From JASSUD01 sp031963005 (lineage in GTDB: Bacteria > Pseudomonadota > Gammaproteobacteria > Burkholderiales > Burkholderiaceae), in the NCBI GenBank assembly GCA_031963005.1, contig JASSUL010000028.1, positions 1-34,876 of the forward strand: a stretch of DNA of 34,876 nt. The letters are read 5' to 3'. The notes beneath the pieces were generated by a model. It saw nothing but the letters and a program-made list of their open reading frames with translations. It was not told the DNA's origin and searched no databases. A program made the translations under genes and the position numbers. Below are positions 26,501 through 28,908 of the stretch, in pieces. The stretch's first letter is position 1. Every line of letters begins with the position of its first letter.

Positions 26501-28695
26501 GCGAGGTATTTGGCCAGGAGGCGCTTGATTTCTTGTTGTTTTTCTCCTCGCTGCAGAGTTTTGGCAAGCAGGCAGGACAAAGTAATTATGCTGCGGGATG
26601 TTGCTTTACCGATGCTTTAGCACAAAAATTAAACCGCCAACCTTACCCGGTAAAAGTGATGAACTGGGGCTATTGGGGAAGCGTAGGGGTGGCGGCCTCG
26701 GCGTATTATCGCGAGCGGATGGCGCAAATGGGTCTCAGCTCGATCGAACCGTGCGAGGCAATGGCGGTGCTAGAACAGTTACTGGCAGGGCCGAAGGATC
26801 ATCTGGGATTTCTGAAGGGGATGCCGGCGAAGGTGGACGGCCTCTTGGGGATTGGCCAGCCCGAACTACCTATCCCACCTATCAGCTCGGTGAAACCCAC
26901 CATGGTTCAGACTGTGCAAGCATCCATAGCGAGCGAGCGGTACATCCCGACGGTGACGGATGGTCTGCCGGTCACAACAGACAAGTTGCGGCTTCAGTTA
27001 GAACCTGTGTTGAAAGAAATAATTTCAGCGCAATTAAAAATTGCGACCGTGGAGTTGGAGCGCGATACCCCATTTAACGCATTCGGCTTTGACTCGGTCT
27101 CGCTAGTGGCATTTTGTAATACATTGAACCATAAATACCATTTGGGACTGAGTCCGGCGGTGTTCTTCGAGAATTCTACGATAGCCACGCTTAGCAGTTA
27201 TTTGGCGCGAGAACACCAAGCTACGTTAGCCTCCCTATTTGCAGGAGTTGCGGGAGATACGGCAATCCATCCGGATGGCGCCACCGTTCCCCCGTCGTTA
27301 TCACCCAAGCCTAAGCGCCAGTGGGGGCGTATTGCAGTGACAACACCAAGAAGCCCGATAGGACCTGAGCCCATCGCAGTGATTGGGATGAGTGGATGCT
27401 TCCCGCAGGCAAATAATCTACAAGAGTACTGGGCTAATTTAGTAGCAGGGCGAGATTGTATTTCCGAAGTTCCAAATGACCGCTGGTCGCTAGACGAGTT
27501 CTATGTTGAGGGCAGAAAAGCGGCCATTGCTCAGGGCCGCAGCTATAACAAGTGGGGCGGGTTTATTCAGCAAGTCCGTGCTTTAAACGAGGAATTTTTC
27601 GCAACGAAGCTATTCGACGCTAAATCGAATTGGACGGATGAGCAAAAGCTATTTGTGCAGGTGGTATGGAACCTACTTGAGTCAGCCGGCTATACCAGTG
27701 CTGAATTAAACCAAGTTTGTCCGTCGCGGGTCGGCGTGTATGTCGGTATGATGTCCCGTCCAAATTATTCATCATTTGGCGCGCATTCGCCTACCAGCAT
27801 GGATGCTATAGGTCGTGGCAGCAACATAGGAGCGTTATCCAGCATAGTGTCAGAGTTGTTCCACTTCCATGGACCGAGTATTGCCGTTGATACCTACAGC
27901 GCTTCCTCTATGACAGCGATCCACATGGCCTGTGCAAGCTTAGCTCAAGGAGAGTGTGATGCGGCGATTGCCGGAGGCGTGGCTTTGCTTTATCCAGAGT
28001 TATATCAATATTTCTGTAGCTTAAATCTTTTATCTAACTCTCCAAGCAGTCGAAGTTTTTCTGCTAGTAGTAATGGGATTTTATTCAGCGAAGGTGCTGG
28101 GGCGGTTTTGCTAAAACGCTTATCCAAAGCCATTCAGGATAAAGACCCTATTTTGGGTGTCATCAAATCAACGGTAGCGCATCACGTTGGTGATGTGGGT
28201 CTATCGAGTACAGCAACACCCGACACGATCTCGAGGTCAATGAGAGAAAATATTACCAAGTCGGGAGTCGATCCTCGGACCATCAGTTACGTTGAGGCAT
28301 CTGCTGCTGGATCACCGCTAGGCGATGTCCTCGAAGTGTCTGCAATAGCACGCGCTTTTCGTGAATTCACTCAAGACAAGCAGTTCTGCGCGCTGGGGTC
28401 AGTCAAGTCGAGCATTGGCCACGCAGTTGCCGCCTCGGGTATTTCTCAGCTAGCTAAAGTAATTCTGCAAATGCAGCATGGAAAATTGACGCCCACTGTT
28501 CAACTTGGCTCTGCGCGCTCCGATTTAAGGCTGGAGAACTCTCCCTTCTATTTACAGCAGGAGGCGCAAACATGGGCGCGTCCCCATCTTAATGTCAATG
28601 GAGTGCTACAAGAAGTTCCACGCAGAGCGATGGTGAACTCCATCGGACATGGTGGGTTTTATGCCGGAGCGGTTATAGAGGAGTACCGCCCTTAA
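4663..28695 (+). CDS. Giant trans-AT modular polyketide synthase, 8010 aa, six ketosynthase domains
   Basis: A single uninterrupted frame encodes a starter module, five elongation modules and a terminal KS. The domain order is GNAT, ACP1, KS1-DH-KR-ACP2, KS2-DH-KR-ACP3, KS3-KR-ACP4, KS4-DH-KR-ACP5, KS5-DH-KR-ACP6, KS6. After each elongating KS there is only the flanking linker, which starts around VVLSA(K/R) and ends RISLPTYPFAKE(R/Q)YW; no acyltransferase GHSxG motif occurs anywhere, so the protein is AT-less and needs the acyltransferase at 1575-2705. There is no methyltransferase, enoyl reductase, thioesterase or condensation domain. Phosphopantetheine serines are S263, S1707, S3175, S4460, S5933 and S7478. 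KS1-KS5 keep Cys-His-His; KS6 does not. It diverges from the AT/ER pair and converges with the exporter gene. By co-linearity the product would be a C12 dienoyl chain with one hydroxyl group. The start at 4663 is the first ATG before the conserved GNAT sequence. Confidence 0.95.
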   Translation: MLDSIPQPYTIRHPVQADCARLERLNLMCEPSAMRISEEEIARRVYNLGAEQFVLEFDGQIVAALYTQRIESLEALRGACYTNMAHLHRPQGCYVQLLGLFVDPEMKGRGFSDALINWVLAYSAELEGVDTVVGVTRCANFMQRQAIASLDDYIHLRNERGQLIDPMLHFHASHGATVREVIRGFRPQDTDNEGAGILIEYSLRSAEAAVADSEAQQTLPAHKTPAIDQIESTVHSAVMQVLGHQRATAYGAQVPLMEMGLSSLELLELRRLLSERMGEALASTFLFSYGTPEAIIGYFMAKAPAVSAKQTHTTSALPTTVVPSCAASVSEDKGREHESTRADESIAIIGVACRFPGGVNTPTQFWQELLEAHDAVGPLPASRQTLWRSRTESCRWQGGFLTEVDQFDAGFFRISPREAELLDPQQRLLLEVTWEALESAAIAPATLRGTRSGIFVGIMSSDYEGLITQNGNETDFNAHFATGNACSVAAGRLSYFFDWQGPAMSIDTACSSSLVAVHTACRSLLDRECNLALAAGVNLLLDDKRFLAYEQAGMLSPRGRCRTFDASADGYVRGEGCAAVILKRLSEAQADGDPIIAVIRGSSINQDGSSSGLTAPNQLAQQAVIKAALAQAGVAPQEIGYLEAHGTGTKLGDPIEVMAAAQVLGVGRPNENPLLIGSLKSSIGHLEAAAGIAGLIKTMLSMQHGVIPAQLHFETPNTHIPWSALPVRVVKQMQNWPAEFKRAGVSSFGFSGTNAHVIVEEYIKPQRAPTAMNGPVVMVLSARNEDRLRDQVQQLLTYLEREEEVNLADLAYTLQVGREAMVVRLALVISTVGGLKELLSGYIRGDLAQEDIYHSKINREQGAFTVFQADEELQEAISKWLARGKVNKLAQLWVQGLEVEWAKLYGTVKPKRISLPTYPFAKERYWVPQTRALGSSERRLHPLVHRNTSDLSEQRFSTTLTGEAFFLRDHLVRGERVLPAAAQLEWARAAVTLASGSKVGAAGLSVLLQEVTWLRPLVVQDSLEVHIGLGVEEDGRISFEIYSGSEDESVVYSQGWAQLAEAGEAPQIDLEAVRGQCEQTLTGEACYAQFMQLGLGYGPSFQVLSELRVGANVAVGTLSLPGEVSNAYQWVPNLLDGALQASIGLQQDATSATLALPFAVTQVKQWGALPSVAWVVVRTGAGGSAAVRKLDMEIVDANGLVSMRLSGFSTRVLHEINEQSSTALQSILFAPQWKAQVIEQQVAAPAYGVHGILLCEVGGDDLERVATLANTVPAAQCVCLNETGPLAQRYTAYAVQVLEWIQTEVAAHPSDALLLQLVIPNDGESAVLQGLGGLLRSAQQEYPLLAIQVIAMEKGILAQELAQRLQAEAMLPVPMVRYVKGKREVLSFASWKGEAGAMPWRDEGVYLITGGLGGLGQVFAKAIAQNCRPVLVLTGRSTLKPAQERVLEELQSLGARVIYRSIEVSDAMAMSALVTDIVAKYGQLNGVIHSAGILHDGLLAQKTGDTVRQVLAPKVSGLVALDEATRELELDWLVLCSSVAGVWGNLGQVDYAAGNGFLDAYAQYRAELVEQGLRHGRTVSVSWPLWAEGGMQMDTAALARLRRVTGFEPMPSDVGVEALGQVLDQHAAHVVVGYGAVTRLQQTLRSVYEAPERTATAVVLDAKLPVATDELQSQLESVLTGLISAQLKIAQEELERDTPFAEFGFDSITLTAFGNILNQKYGLALNPTVFFEYSTIAALASHLAQEHQAVLSPMFAVMTAIRADIHTDNSTTPPIVTPISKRRLRPVAVAKPERSRNEVDLSMDEPIAVIGMSGSFPQAENIDALWSNLLAEQSSIGELPTNRWGHGPAPKIRHAGVIDGIDAFDPLFFGISPREAKAMDPQQRLLMQYVYRVIEDAGYSVQSLSGSDTALLVGTAGTGYGALLEQADEPVAGHSAVGLWDAMGPNRMSHWLNWHGPSEPVDTACSSSLVAVHRALELLRSGQCSQAVVGGVNTLLSMATHESFTQAGMLSPAGRCMTFSAQANGYVRGEGVGMLFLKPLSAAERDGDHIYGLIKGSAINHGGRANSLTAPNPRAQADLIKAALRRSRVEPGTISYIEAHGTGTELGDPIEVQGLKSAFAELAAELPAQSCGLGSIKSNIGHLELAAGVAGLIKVLLQMRHRTLVKSLHCEKLNPKMNLNGSPFYVVQQTRAWEALRDQQGQMLPRRAGVSSFGFGGVNAHVIVEEYVEPQISPTEVSGLVVVILSAKNKDRLRDQAQQLLAYLEREKEVNLTDLAYTLQVGREALAVRLALLVNTVDHLKDRLSCYVRGEIALEDTYHGKVNREQNILKVLRADEELQETIGKWMIRGKLGKLAQLWVQGLEIEWAKLYGTVKPKRISLPTYPFAKERYWVPQAVMQSGVERQLHPLVHRNTSDLSEQRFSTTLMGEAFFLRDHLVRGERVLPAAAQLEWARAAVALASGSQVGAAGSSVLLQEVTWLRPLVVQDPLEVHIGLGVEEDGRISFEIYSGSGDQSVVYSQGWAQLAEVGEAPQIDLEAVRGQCEQRLAGEICYTRFTQLGLGYGPSFQVLNELWIGDQVAVGALNLSVEAPTGYGWMPNLLDGALQASVGLVADRVSTTLALPFAVTEVRQWGELPTMAWAIVRSGAGDSEVVRKLDIEIVDANGRVAMRLSGFNTRPLHEIADQASTTPQTILLTPQWTAKAIAQPVAMPAYGVHGILLCELGGDYLEQVSELVAVMPAAQCIRLSGTGPLAQRYATYAIQVLEWVQTEVAAHPGEALLLQLVIANEGERAVLQGLGGLLRSAQQEYPQLAAQVIVMQGGVSTLLLAQRLQAETRSPAPMVRYIDGAREVLGFMPCESEETPLPWRDDGVYLITGGLGGLGQVFARAIAQSCRAVLVLTGRSALKPAQERVVEELQALGAQVMYRSLDVSDAMAISALVSDIVAHYGQLNGVIHSAGVLHDGLLAQKTGDTVRQVLAPKVSGLVALDEATRGVKLDWLVLCSSVAGVWGNVGQVDYAAGNSFLDAYAQYRTGLVEQGLRHGRTVSVSWPLWAEGGMQVDAATLELLRRVTGLAPMPSDVGVKALCQVLGQRAAHMVVGYGAVARLQQRLQLACEAPALPAAATMAVDQPITTPTPNFEWVEHAQCYLTRLLAKSLKLSVQHIDALAPLEQYGIDSVMVVALTADLERTFGPLSKTLFFEYQNIAALTEYFLQHHRTQFLALLEQENKPQLTATLPAATVATVAAAKSSTSSSASRRLRRRFEGLKAPIPDRETSDIAIIGLSGRYPQASTLEAFWSNLVQGLDCITEIPIERWDWRNEFDPQKGQPGKSYSKWGGFLNGVDEFDPLFFGIAPREAEIMDPQERLFLQCAYSAIEDAGYTRSSLSAQKHSVEHSRAVGVFVGVMYEEYQLYGTQRPGAALSSLAASIANRVSYFCNFHGPSLSLNTMCSSSLTAIHLACQNLRLGSCDVAIAGGVNVTVHPNKYRLLAQGQFMSSQGRCTSFGADGDGYVPSEGVGAVILKPLAQAVADGDHIYGVIKGSAVNHGGKTNGYTVPNPKAQAEVISQTLQESGVHPRTISYIEAHGTGTSLGDPIEMTGLSKAFGGHTQDKQYCAIGSVKSNIGHCESAAGMAGLTKVLLQMQHGQLVKSLHSETLNPHIAFEQTPFIVQQELSSWPRPVLNLDGREREYPRLAGISSFGAGGANAHLIVEEYVEPQRLSTEVNGPMVVVLSAKNEDRLRDQVQQLLAYLERKEALNLADLADLAYTLQVGREALEVRLALVVSTVARLKEKLSGYIRGDLVQADMYHGKIHREQSTLAVFRADEELQEAISKWIARGKVGKLAQLWVQGLEVEWEQLYDERKPKSKPKRISLPTYPFAKERYWAPVDEAPSIVQQAKEAVLETDKPAAAQARGLVEELAIPEDSTARTMFFEETWQVKALVTLTSKGPQTVVCLLSNPEHQRTMVEILAKRAPQTKLVFVAQGAAKRSASQDLPCYGISSQVSAQSYAEALRNIQSDHGSVDALLYLWPLEKPELIEDVTPVVFLLQAIGRSALPCRRVLLAGYSADDLALAYLESWIGIERSLGLIMPNTRVTVLIEKALELDMSVWSNRLWSELTSISIQSALYSDGQRHVCLINPLQINRANPISIKQGGSYWIIGGCGGLGTVLAEHLAHRYGANIVLSGRGQFDTAKQQQLQRLQALGAKAWYGQADVTDVAAMRTVLTQANERFGCIDGVIHAAGSISADSLLDRDITQFHQELAPKVEGTRVLDVVLQDQPLDFLCYLSSASAILGDFGACSYAIANRFLMAYARTRQQRVERGVAMGKTVSIAWPLWRDGGMEVGNAQQTQLYLTSSGQRMLETSEGCELFEQMLSQSTAQPLIMVGQPERVSGFLARVTLQKDHVWAHAESATVGQGYRAEFKGWSLLQCVEWDLVEHAHQLLKVPRDALEPDVNLAEFGFDSVGITTFAQRLSVHYGLELPPSLFYSHVSLGQFAAYLLATYRSDLEKFYQAGVTPTSLPMTANTTDRVERLTIIQNEGIAQTPRHQSPITDDATMSVTEPIAIIGMSGRFPGARTVSELWQMLQNGQEVVQEIPLERFDWRQCYGDPQNGPDKTPGKWMGVMPGVDEFDPLFFEISPREAEVMDPRQRLLLQEAWRALEDAGYGSAHLRKHTIGMFVGVETGDYQLLTGQQAMLTSNHDGILASRLAYALDLRGPVIAINTACSSGLVAVHQACQSLRNSECDTAIAAGVNLLLTPNTLISMGQAGMLSPEGKCYTFDQRANGIVPGEAVVAVVLKRLSQAQADGDPIHAVIAANGINYDGKTQGMTAPSGAAQTRLLQTIYERFQINPNDLDYIVAHGTATPLGDPIEINALYDAFKLYTQKQDYCALTSTKTNLGHTLAASGLVSLVSLVQSMRHETIPPSLHCEKESNYIVWKASPFYVNKVARPWPVRSDRPRLGAVSAFGMSGTNAHMVVQSYESEALNVVGEQQWKGCHLLVLSAKTAQALQKRVADLLSVLKAQRWEDARLRAMSYTLLTGRQHFAYRCAVVVQDQADAIDMLEQALGQGKRAALFRGQVSREFKAQKVLFSYGKELLERVVTQKELGSVESMQETFCGLADLYCQGYELPWEQLYGAANLRRISLPTYPFAKERYWAPQAVKQGGGERQLHPLVHRNTSSLSEQRFSTTLTTEDFFVRDHVVRGEYVVPGTTHLEWVRAAIMLSIHNEDTSSGLSILLQDVTWVQRIVITEPQEVHIGLEMHEDSRIHFEIYSGSGDALVVHSQGWAQLIEADEAPKIDLDALRRRCAKTLTGEACYAWFSQLGLDIGPSFQTLNELLVGDNVAIGLLRLPNALPAEYVWAPNILDGAIQASVGFTQEDEVTLSLPFTMAQVRQWGDIPTPAWSVVRPGAGDSAAVRKFDVDIVDANGRVALSINGFTTHTPREAERWIAASQTVLLAPHWTPQTIEQPTAESSYGVHRVLLCELGGGDQRRAAELASALPVARCVGLNGTGTLAQRYAAYAVQVLEWVQTEITAYPGKALLLQLVIANEGERAVLQGLGGLLRSAQQEYPQLAAQVVSMESDISTSILAKRLEAEAMSPVPMVRYVAGRREVLDFMPWESEETPLPWRDEGVYLITGGLGGLGQVFARAIAQSCRAVLVLTGRSVLKPAQERVVEELQALGAQVMYRSLDVSDAMAMSALVSNIVAQYGQLNGVIHSAGVLHDGLLAQKTGDTVRQVLAPKVSGLVALDEATRDVKLDWLVLCSSVAGVWGNVGQVDYAAGNSFLDAYAQYRTDLAGQGLRHGRTVSMSWPLWAEGGMQIEAHTLEQLQLITGLTPMPSNVGVKALCQALGQHAAHVVVGYGATLRILKRLRMAYEAPALPAAATALEQQLTTMPNLEWVEHAQRYLTRLLAKSLKLPVQRIDASAPLEQYGIDSLMIVNLTFDLERIFGPLSKTLFFEYQSIAALTEYFLQHHRTQFLALLEQESKPQSTATLPAATVAIVAAAKSSTSSSASRRLRHRVEGTKEPVKEKNALEKGALDIAIIGLSGRYPQADNLEMFWSNLVQGANSITEIPPERWNWQDHFDPQKGQLGKSYSKWGGFLDGVNEFDPLFFGIAPSEAEIMEPQERLFLQCAYSALEDAGYTRASLGVQTDSKEHAAVGVFVGVMYEEYQLYGAQRPGAALSSLAASIANRVSYFCNFHGPSLSLNTMCSSSLMAIHLACQNLRHGGCDVALAGGVNVTVHPNKYLMLSQSQFLSSKGHCASFGADGDGYVPSEGVGAVILKPLAKAIADGDHIYGVIKGSSVNHGGKTNGYTVPNPNAQAEVISRTLREAKVHPRAISYIEAHGTGTALGDPIEMTGLSKAFGSHTQDKQYCAIGSVKSNIGHCESAAGIAGLTKILLQMQHGKLVKSLHSETLNPHIAFEQTPFIVQRELSAWSRPVLNLDGREREYPRLAGISSFGAGGANAHLIVEEYIEPQMSPTVVNGPMVVVLSAKNEDRLRDQVQQLLAYLERKEALNLADLAYTLQVGREALEVRLALVVSTADRLKEKLSGYIRGDLVQEDMYHGKVNHEQSILKVLWADGELQEAIGKWMVRGKLDKLAQVWVQGLEVEWEQLYGEMKPKRISLPTYPFAKEQYWVPQTRALGSSERPLHPLVHRNTSDLSGLRFSTKLTGEAFFLRDHLVRGERVLPAAAQLEWARAAVALASDSQAGAAGLSVLLQEVTWLRPLIVKDPLEVHISLEAQEDGRISFEIYSGSVDQSVVYSQGWAQLAEAGEAPQVNLEKVRGQCAQVLTGEACYARFSQLGLGYGSSFQVLNTLWIGDNVAVGALHLLGEVSAEYKWAPNLLDGALQVGMGLMQSVAGAMLALPFVVAQVRQWGNIPTPAWVIVRPAADDSATMRKFDIEIIDTNGRVALRLSGFSALPLHQAGDYAALAPQMAITPTVATPPASMVELTLAPVWEAMEKVDESAMTEKAWPLPQQRIVLLGNDKNADESTQSVWLAHYPQAKRIVLTGTESVETLIERLHSEVPLDHLVWWVPPADALGMQLGFKLIKALLALDYGQRSLGLTVVTQQAQAVHSGEAIDALAAGVHGLMGSLSKEYAYWRVRLLDVPIDESVPLAWQLAQPADERGDALAYRHGQGYRQRLVPCALPEVTESAYRMHGVYVILGGAGGLGVTLSEYLIRHYQAQVVWLGRRPEDATIEQQCARLGTLGPAPLYLQADGTDRQALELARTVIQQRFGAIHGVVHSVVVLADRSLAQMDQATFDMGLSAKVNSALCLSEVFGQEALDFLLFFSSLQSFGKQAGQSNYAAGCCFTDALAQKLNRQPYPVKVMNWGYWGSVGVAASAYYRERMAQMGLSSIEPCEAMAVLEQLLAGPKDHLGFLKGMPAKVDGLLGIGQPELPIPPISSVKPTMVQTVQASIASERYIPTVTDGLPVTTDKLRLQLEPVLKEIISAQLKIATVELERDTPFNAFGFDSVSLVAFCNTLNHKYHLGLSPAVFFENSTIATLSSYLAREHQATLASLFAGVAGDTAIHPDGATVPPSLSPKPKRQWGRIAVTTPRSPIGPEPIAVIGMSGCFPQANNLQEYWANLVAGRDCISEVPNDRWSLDEFYVEGRKAAIAQGRSYNKWGGFIQQVRALNEEFFATKLFDAKSNWTDEQKLFVQVVWNLLESAGYTSAELNQVCPSRVGVYVGMMSRPNYSSFGAHSPTSMDAIGRGSNIGALSSIVSELFHFHGPSIAVDTYSASSMTAIHMACASLAQGECDAAIAGGVALLYPELYQYFCSLNLLSNSPSSRSFSASSNGILFSEGAGAVLLKRLSKAIQDKDPILGVIKSTVAHHVGDVGLSSTATPDTISRSMRENITKSGVDPRTISYVEASAAGSPLGDVLEVSAIARAFREFTQDKQFCALGSVKSSIGHAVAASGISQLAKVILQMQHGKLTPTVQLGSARSDLRLENSPFYLQQEAQTWARPHLNVNGVLQEVPRRAMVNSIGHGGFYAGAVIEEYRP
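5689..9920 (+). other. PKS module 1: KS1-DH-KR-ACP2
   Basis: KS1 (residues about 343-762) has C510 in DTACSSSL, H645 in EAHGTGT and H685 in SIGHLEAAAG. The DH (about 940-1214) keeps HLVRGERVLP with H970, GYGPSF, and D1136 in LLDGALQ, so both catalytic residues are present. The KR has the nucleotide motif ITGGLGGLG (about 1407-1415), S1537/S1538 and Y1551 in DYAAGN. The L-H-D in SAGILHDGLL matches the L-x-D signature of B-type KRs, predicting a D-hydroxyl that a DH normally turns into an E double bond. ACP2 carries S1707 in FGFDSI. Expected output: a 2-butenoyl chain from an acetyl starter. Confidence 0.85.
10072..14310 (+). other. PKS module 2: KS2-DH-KR-ACP3
   Basis: KS2 (about 1804-2227) has C1965 (DTACSSSL), H2100 (EAHGTGT) and H2142 (IGHLELAAG), and its N-terminal half differs clearly from the other KSs. 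The DH has H2435 in HLVRGERVLP and D2601 in LLDGALQ. The KR has ITGGLGGLG at about 2873, S3002/S3003 and Y3016, with the B-type L-H-D. ACP3 carries S3175 in YGIDSV and is of a different sequence type from ACP2. A Ser/Ala-rich linker (KSSTSSSASRRLRRR) separates it from KS3. Expected output: a hexa-2,4-dienoyl chain. Confidence 0.85.
11791..16310 (+). repeat. Large direct repeat, copy A (DH-KR-ACP-KS of modules 2/3)
   Basis: From the RISLPTYPFAKERYW linker through DH2, KR2, ACP3, the Ser-rich linker, KS3 and the post-KS linker, this segment matches 20077-24570 at an offset of 8286 bases (both the DH His and the KS Cys have this offset; the ACP serine is at 8274). Parts are identical at base level, for example 13381-13440 with 21661-21720. 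It signals an internal duplication of about 4.5 kb. Confidence 0.85.
14485..18190 (+). other. PKS module 3: KS3-KR-ACP4 (no DH)
   Basis: KS3 (about 3275-3712) has C3447 in NTMCSSSL (Met before the Cys, as often seen in trans-AT KSs), H3582 and H3622. No HxxxGxxxxP motif follows; the region 16320-17100 is the KR structural subdomain. The KR has IIGGCGGLG (about 4155-4163), YLSS and Y4298 in YAIANRF. Its HAAGSISADSLL lacks the simple L-x-D spacing of the other KRs, so stereochemistry is uncertain. ACP4 has S4460 in FGFDSV. Expected output: a beta-hydroxy thioester, the only oxygen retained on the chain apart from the carboxyl. Confidence 0.85.
18334..22590 (+). other. PKS module 4: KS4-DH-KR-ACP5
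   Basis: KS4 (about 4558-4980) has C4722 in NTACSSGL, H4857 in VAHGTAT and H4897 in NLGHTLAASG; it belongs to a different type from KS3/KS5, which fits an acceptor with a beta-hydroxyl. Its post-KS linker also differs from the others. The DH keeps H5197 in HVVRGEYVVP and D5363 in ILDGAIQ but has LDIGPSF where the others have LGYGPSF or LGYGSSF. The KR (ITGGLGGLG near 5633, S5762/S5763, Y5776, L-H-D) is almost the same as the module 2 KR. ACP5 has S5933 in YGIDSL. Expected output: an alpha,beta-double bond. Confidence 0.83.
20077..24570 (+). repeat. Large direct repeat, copy B (DH-KR-ACP-KS of modules 4/5)
   Basis: This is the partner of the repeat at 11791-16310. Similarity is uneven: the KR, ACP and KS parts are nearly the same, whereas the DH of this copy has diverged strongly from DH1, DH2 and DH5. 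Module 1 (7410-9600) and the DH of module 5 (24540-25420) are further related copies of the same DH/KR cassette. Such repeats are prone to recombination and to assembly collapse. Confidence 0.85.
22774..27240 (+). other. PKS module 5: KS5-DH-KR-ACP6
   Basis: KS5 (about 6038-6475) has C6209 in NTMCSSSL, H6344 and H6384 and closely matches KS3. The DH has H6680 in HLVRGERVLP and D6846 in LLDGALQ; its second motif reads GYGSSF instead of GYGPSF. The KR is of a different clade from KR1/2/4: LGGAGGLG at about 7167, FFSS, and Y7309 in NYAAGCCFTD (Cys at the position of the usual Asn), followed by VKVMNWGYWGSVG, a sequence type common in trans-AT KRs. ACP6 has S7478 in FGFDSV. Expected output: a 2,4-dienoyl end of the chain. 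Confidence 0.83.
27367..28692 (+). other. PKS terminal domain: non-elongating ketosynthase KS6 (KS0)
   Basis: This domain (residues about 7569-8010) aligns with the full KS fold, including NKWGGF, FHFHGPS, SEGAGAVLLKRL and the final GHGGFYAGAVIEEY. The nucleophile motif DTACSSS is replaced by DTYSASS, placing S7746 at the Cys position. The EAHGTGT motif is replaced by EASAAGS, with S7880 for the His. Only the third residue, H7920 in SSIGHAVAASG, remains. It cannot perform decarboxylative condensation by the normal mechanism. KS0 domains are known inside trans-AT synthases, where they pass the chain on; here nothing follows it on the polypeptide. Confidence 0.88.
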
Positions 28696-28908
28696 AAGCG
28701 GTGTGAATGTGATGAATGCGGAGCCCAATTCTTTGAGCTCCGCAAAAATGCGGTTTACTCCTTAACCTCCACACCAGCATGTCAAAGCAACCATGATTCA
28801 CTGAGTGCCGATATCAAAATCGTCGCCAAAGACCAGAAATCGCTGCAACAGGAGGTCATGAAAGGCAGTAAGGAACTGGAGGAGCTATATACTCATTCAG
28901 ATTGGTAG
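28696..28908 (+). other. Open 70-codon in-frame tail after the PKS stop codon
   Basis: The reading frame of the PKS stays open from the base after its TAA to a TAG at 28906. The encoded tail begins KRCECDECGAQFFELRK, with a C-x-C-x2-C cluster and a further Cys about 20 residues on, and ends with a charged, helix-like segment containing SLQQEVMKGSKELEELY. No start codon is suitably placed near its beginning. It could be a former C-terminal extension cut off by a nonsense mutation, a readthrough product, a decayed unrelated gene, or chance. It overlaps the end of the convergent exporter gene by 16 bases. Confidence 0.3.
28717..28744. terminator. Stem-loop just after the PKS gene
   Basis: TGCGGAGC (28717-28724) and GCTCCGCA (28737-28744) form a perfect 8-bp stem with a 12-base loop, 22 bases after the PKS stop. 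No T-tract follows on either strand (AAAAATG on the plus side), so it is not a classical intrinsic terminator. It may still protect or end the convergent transcripts. Confidence 0.4.
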
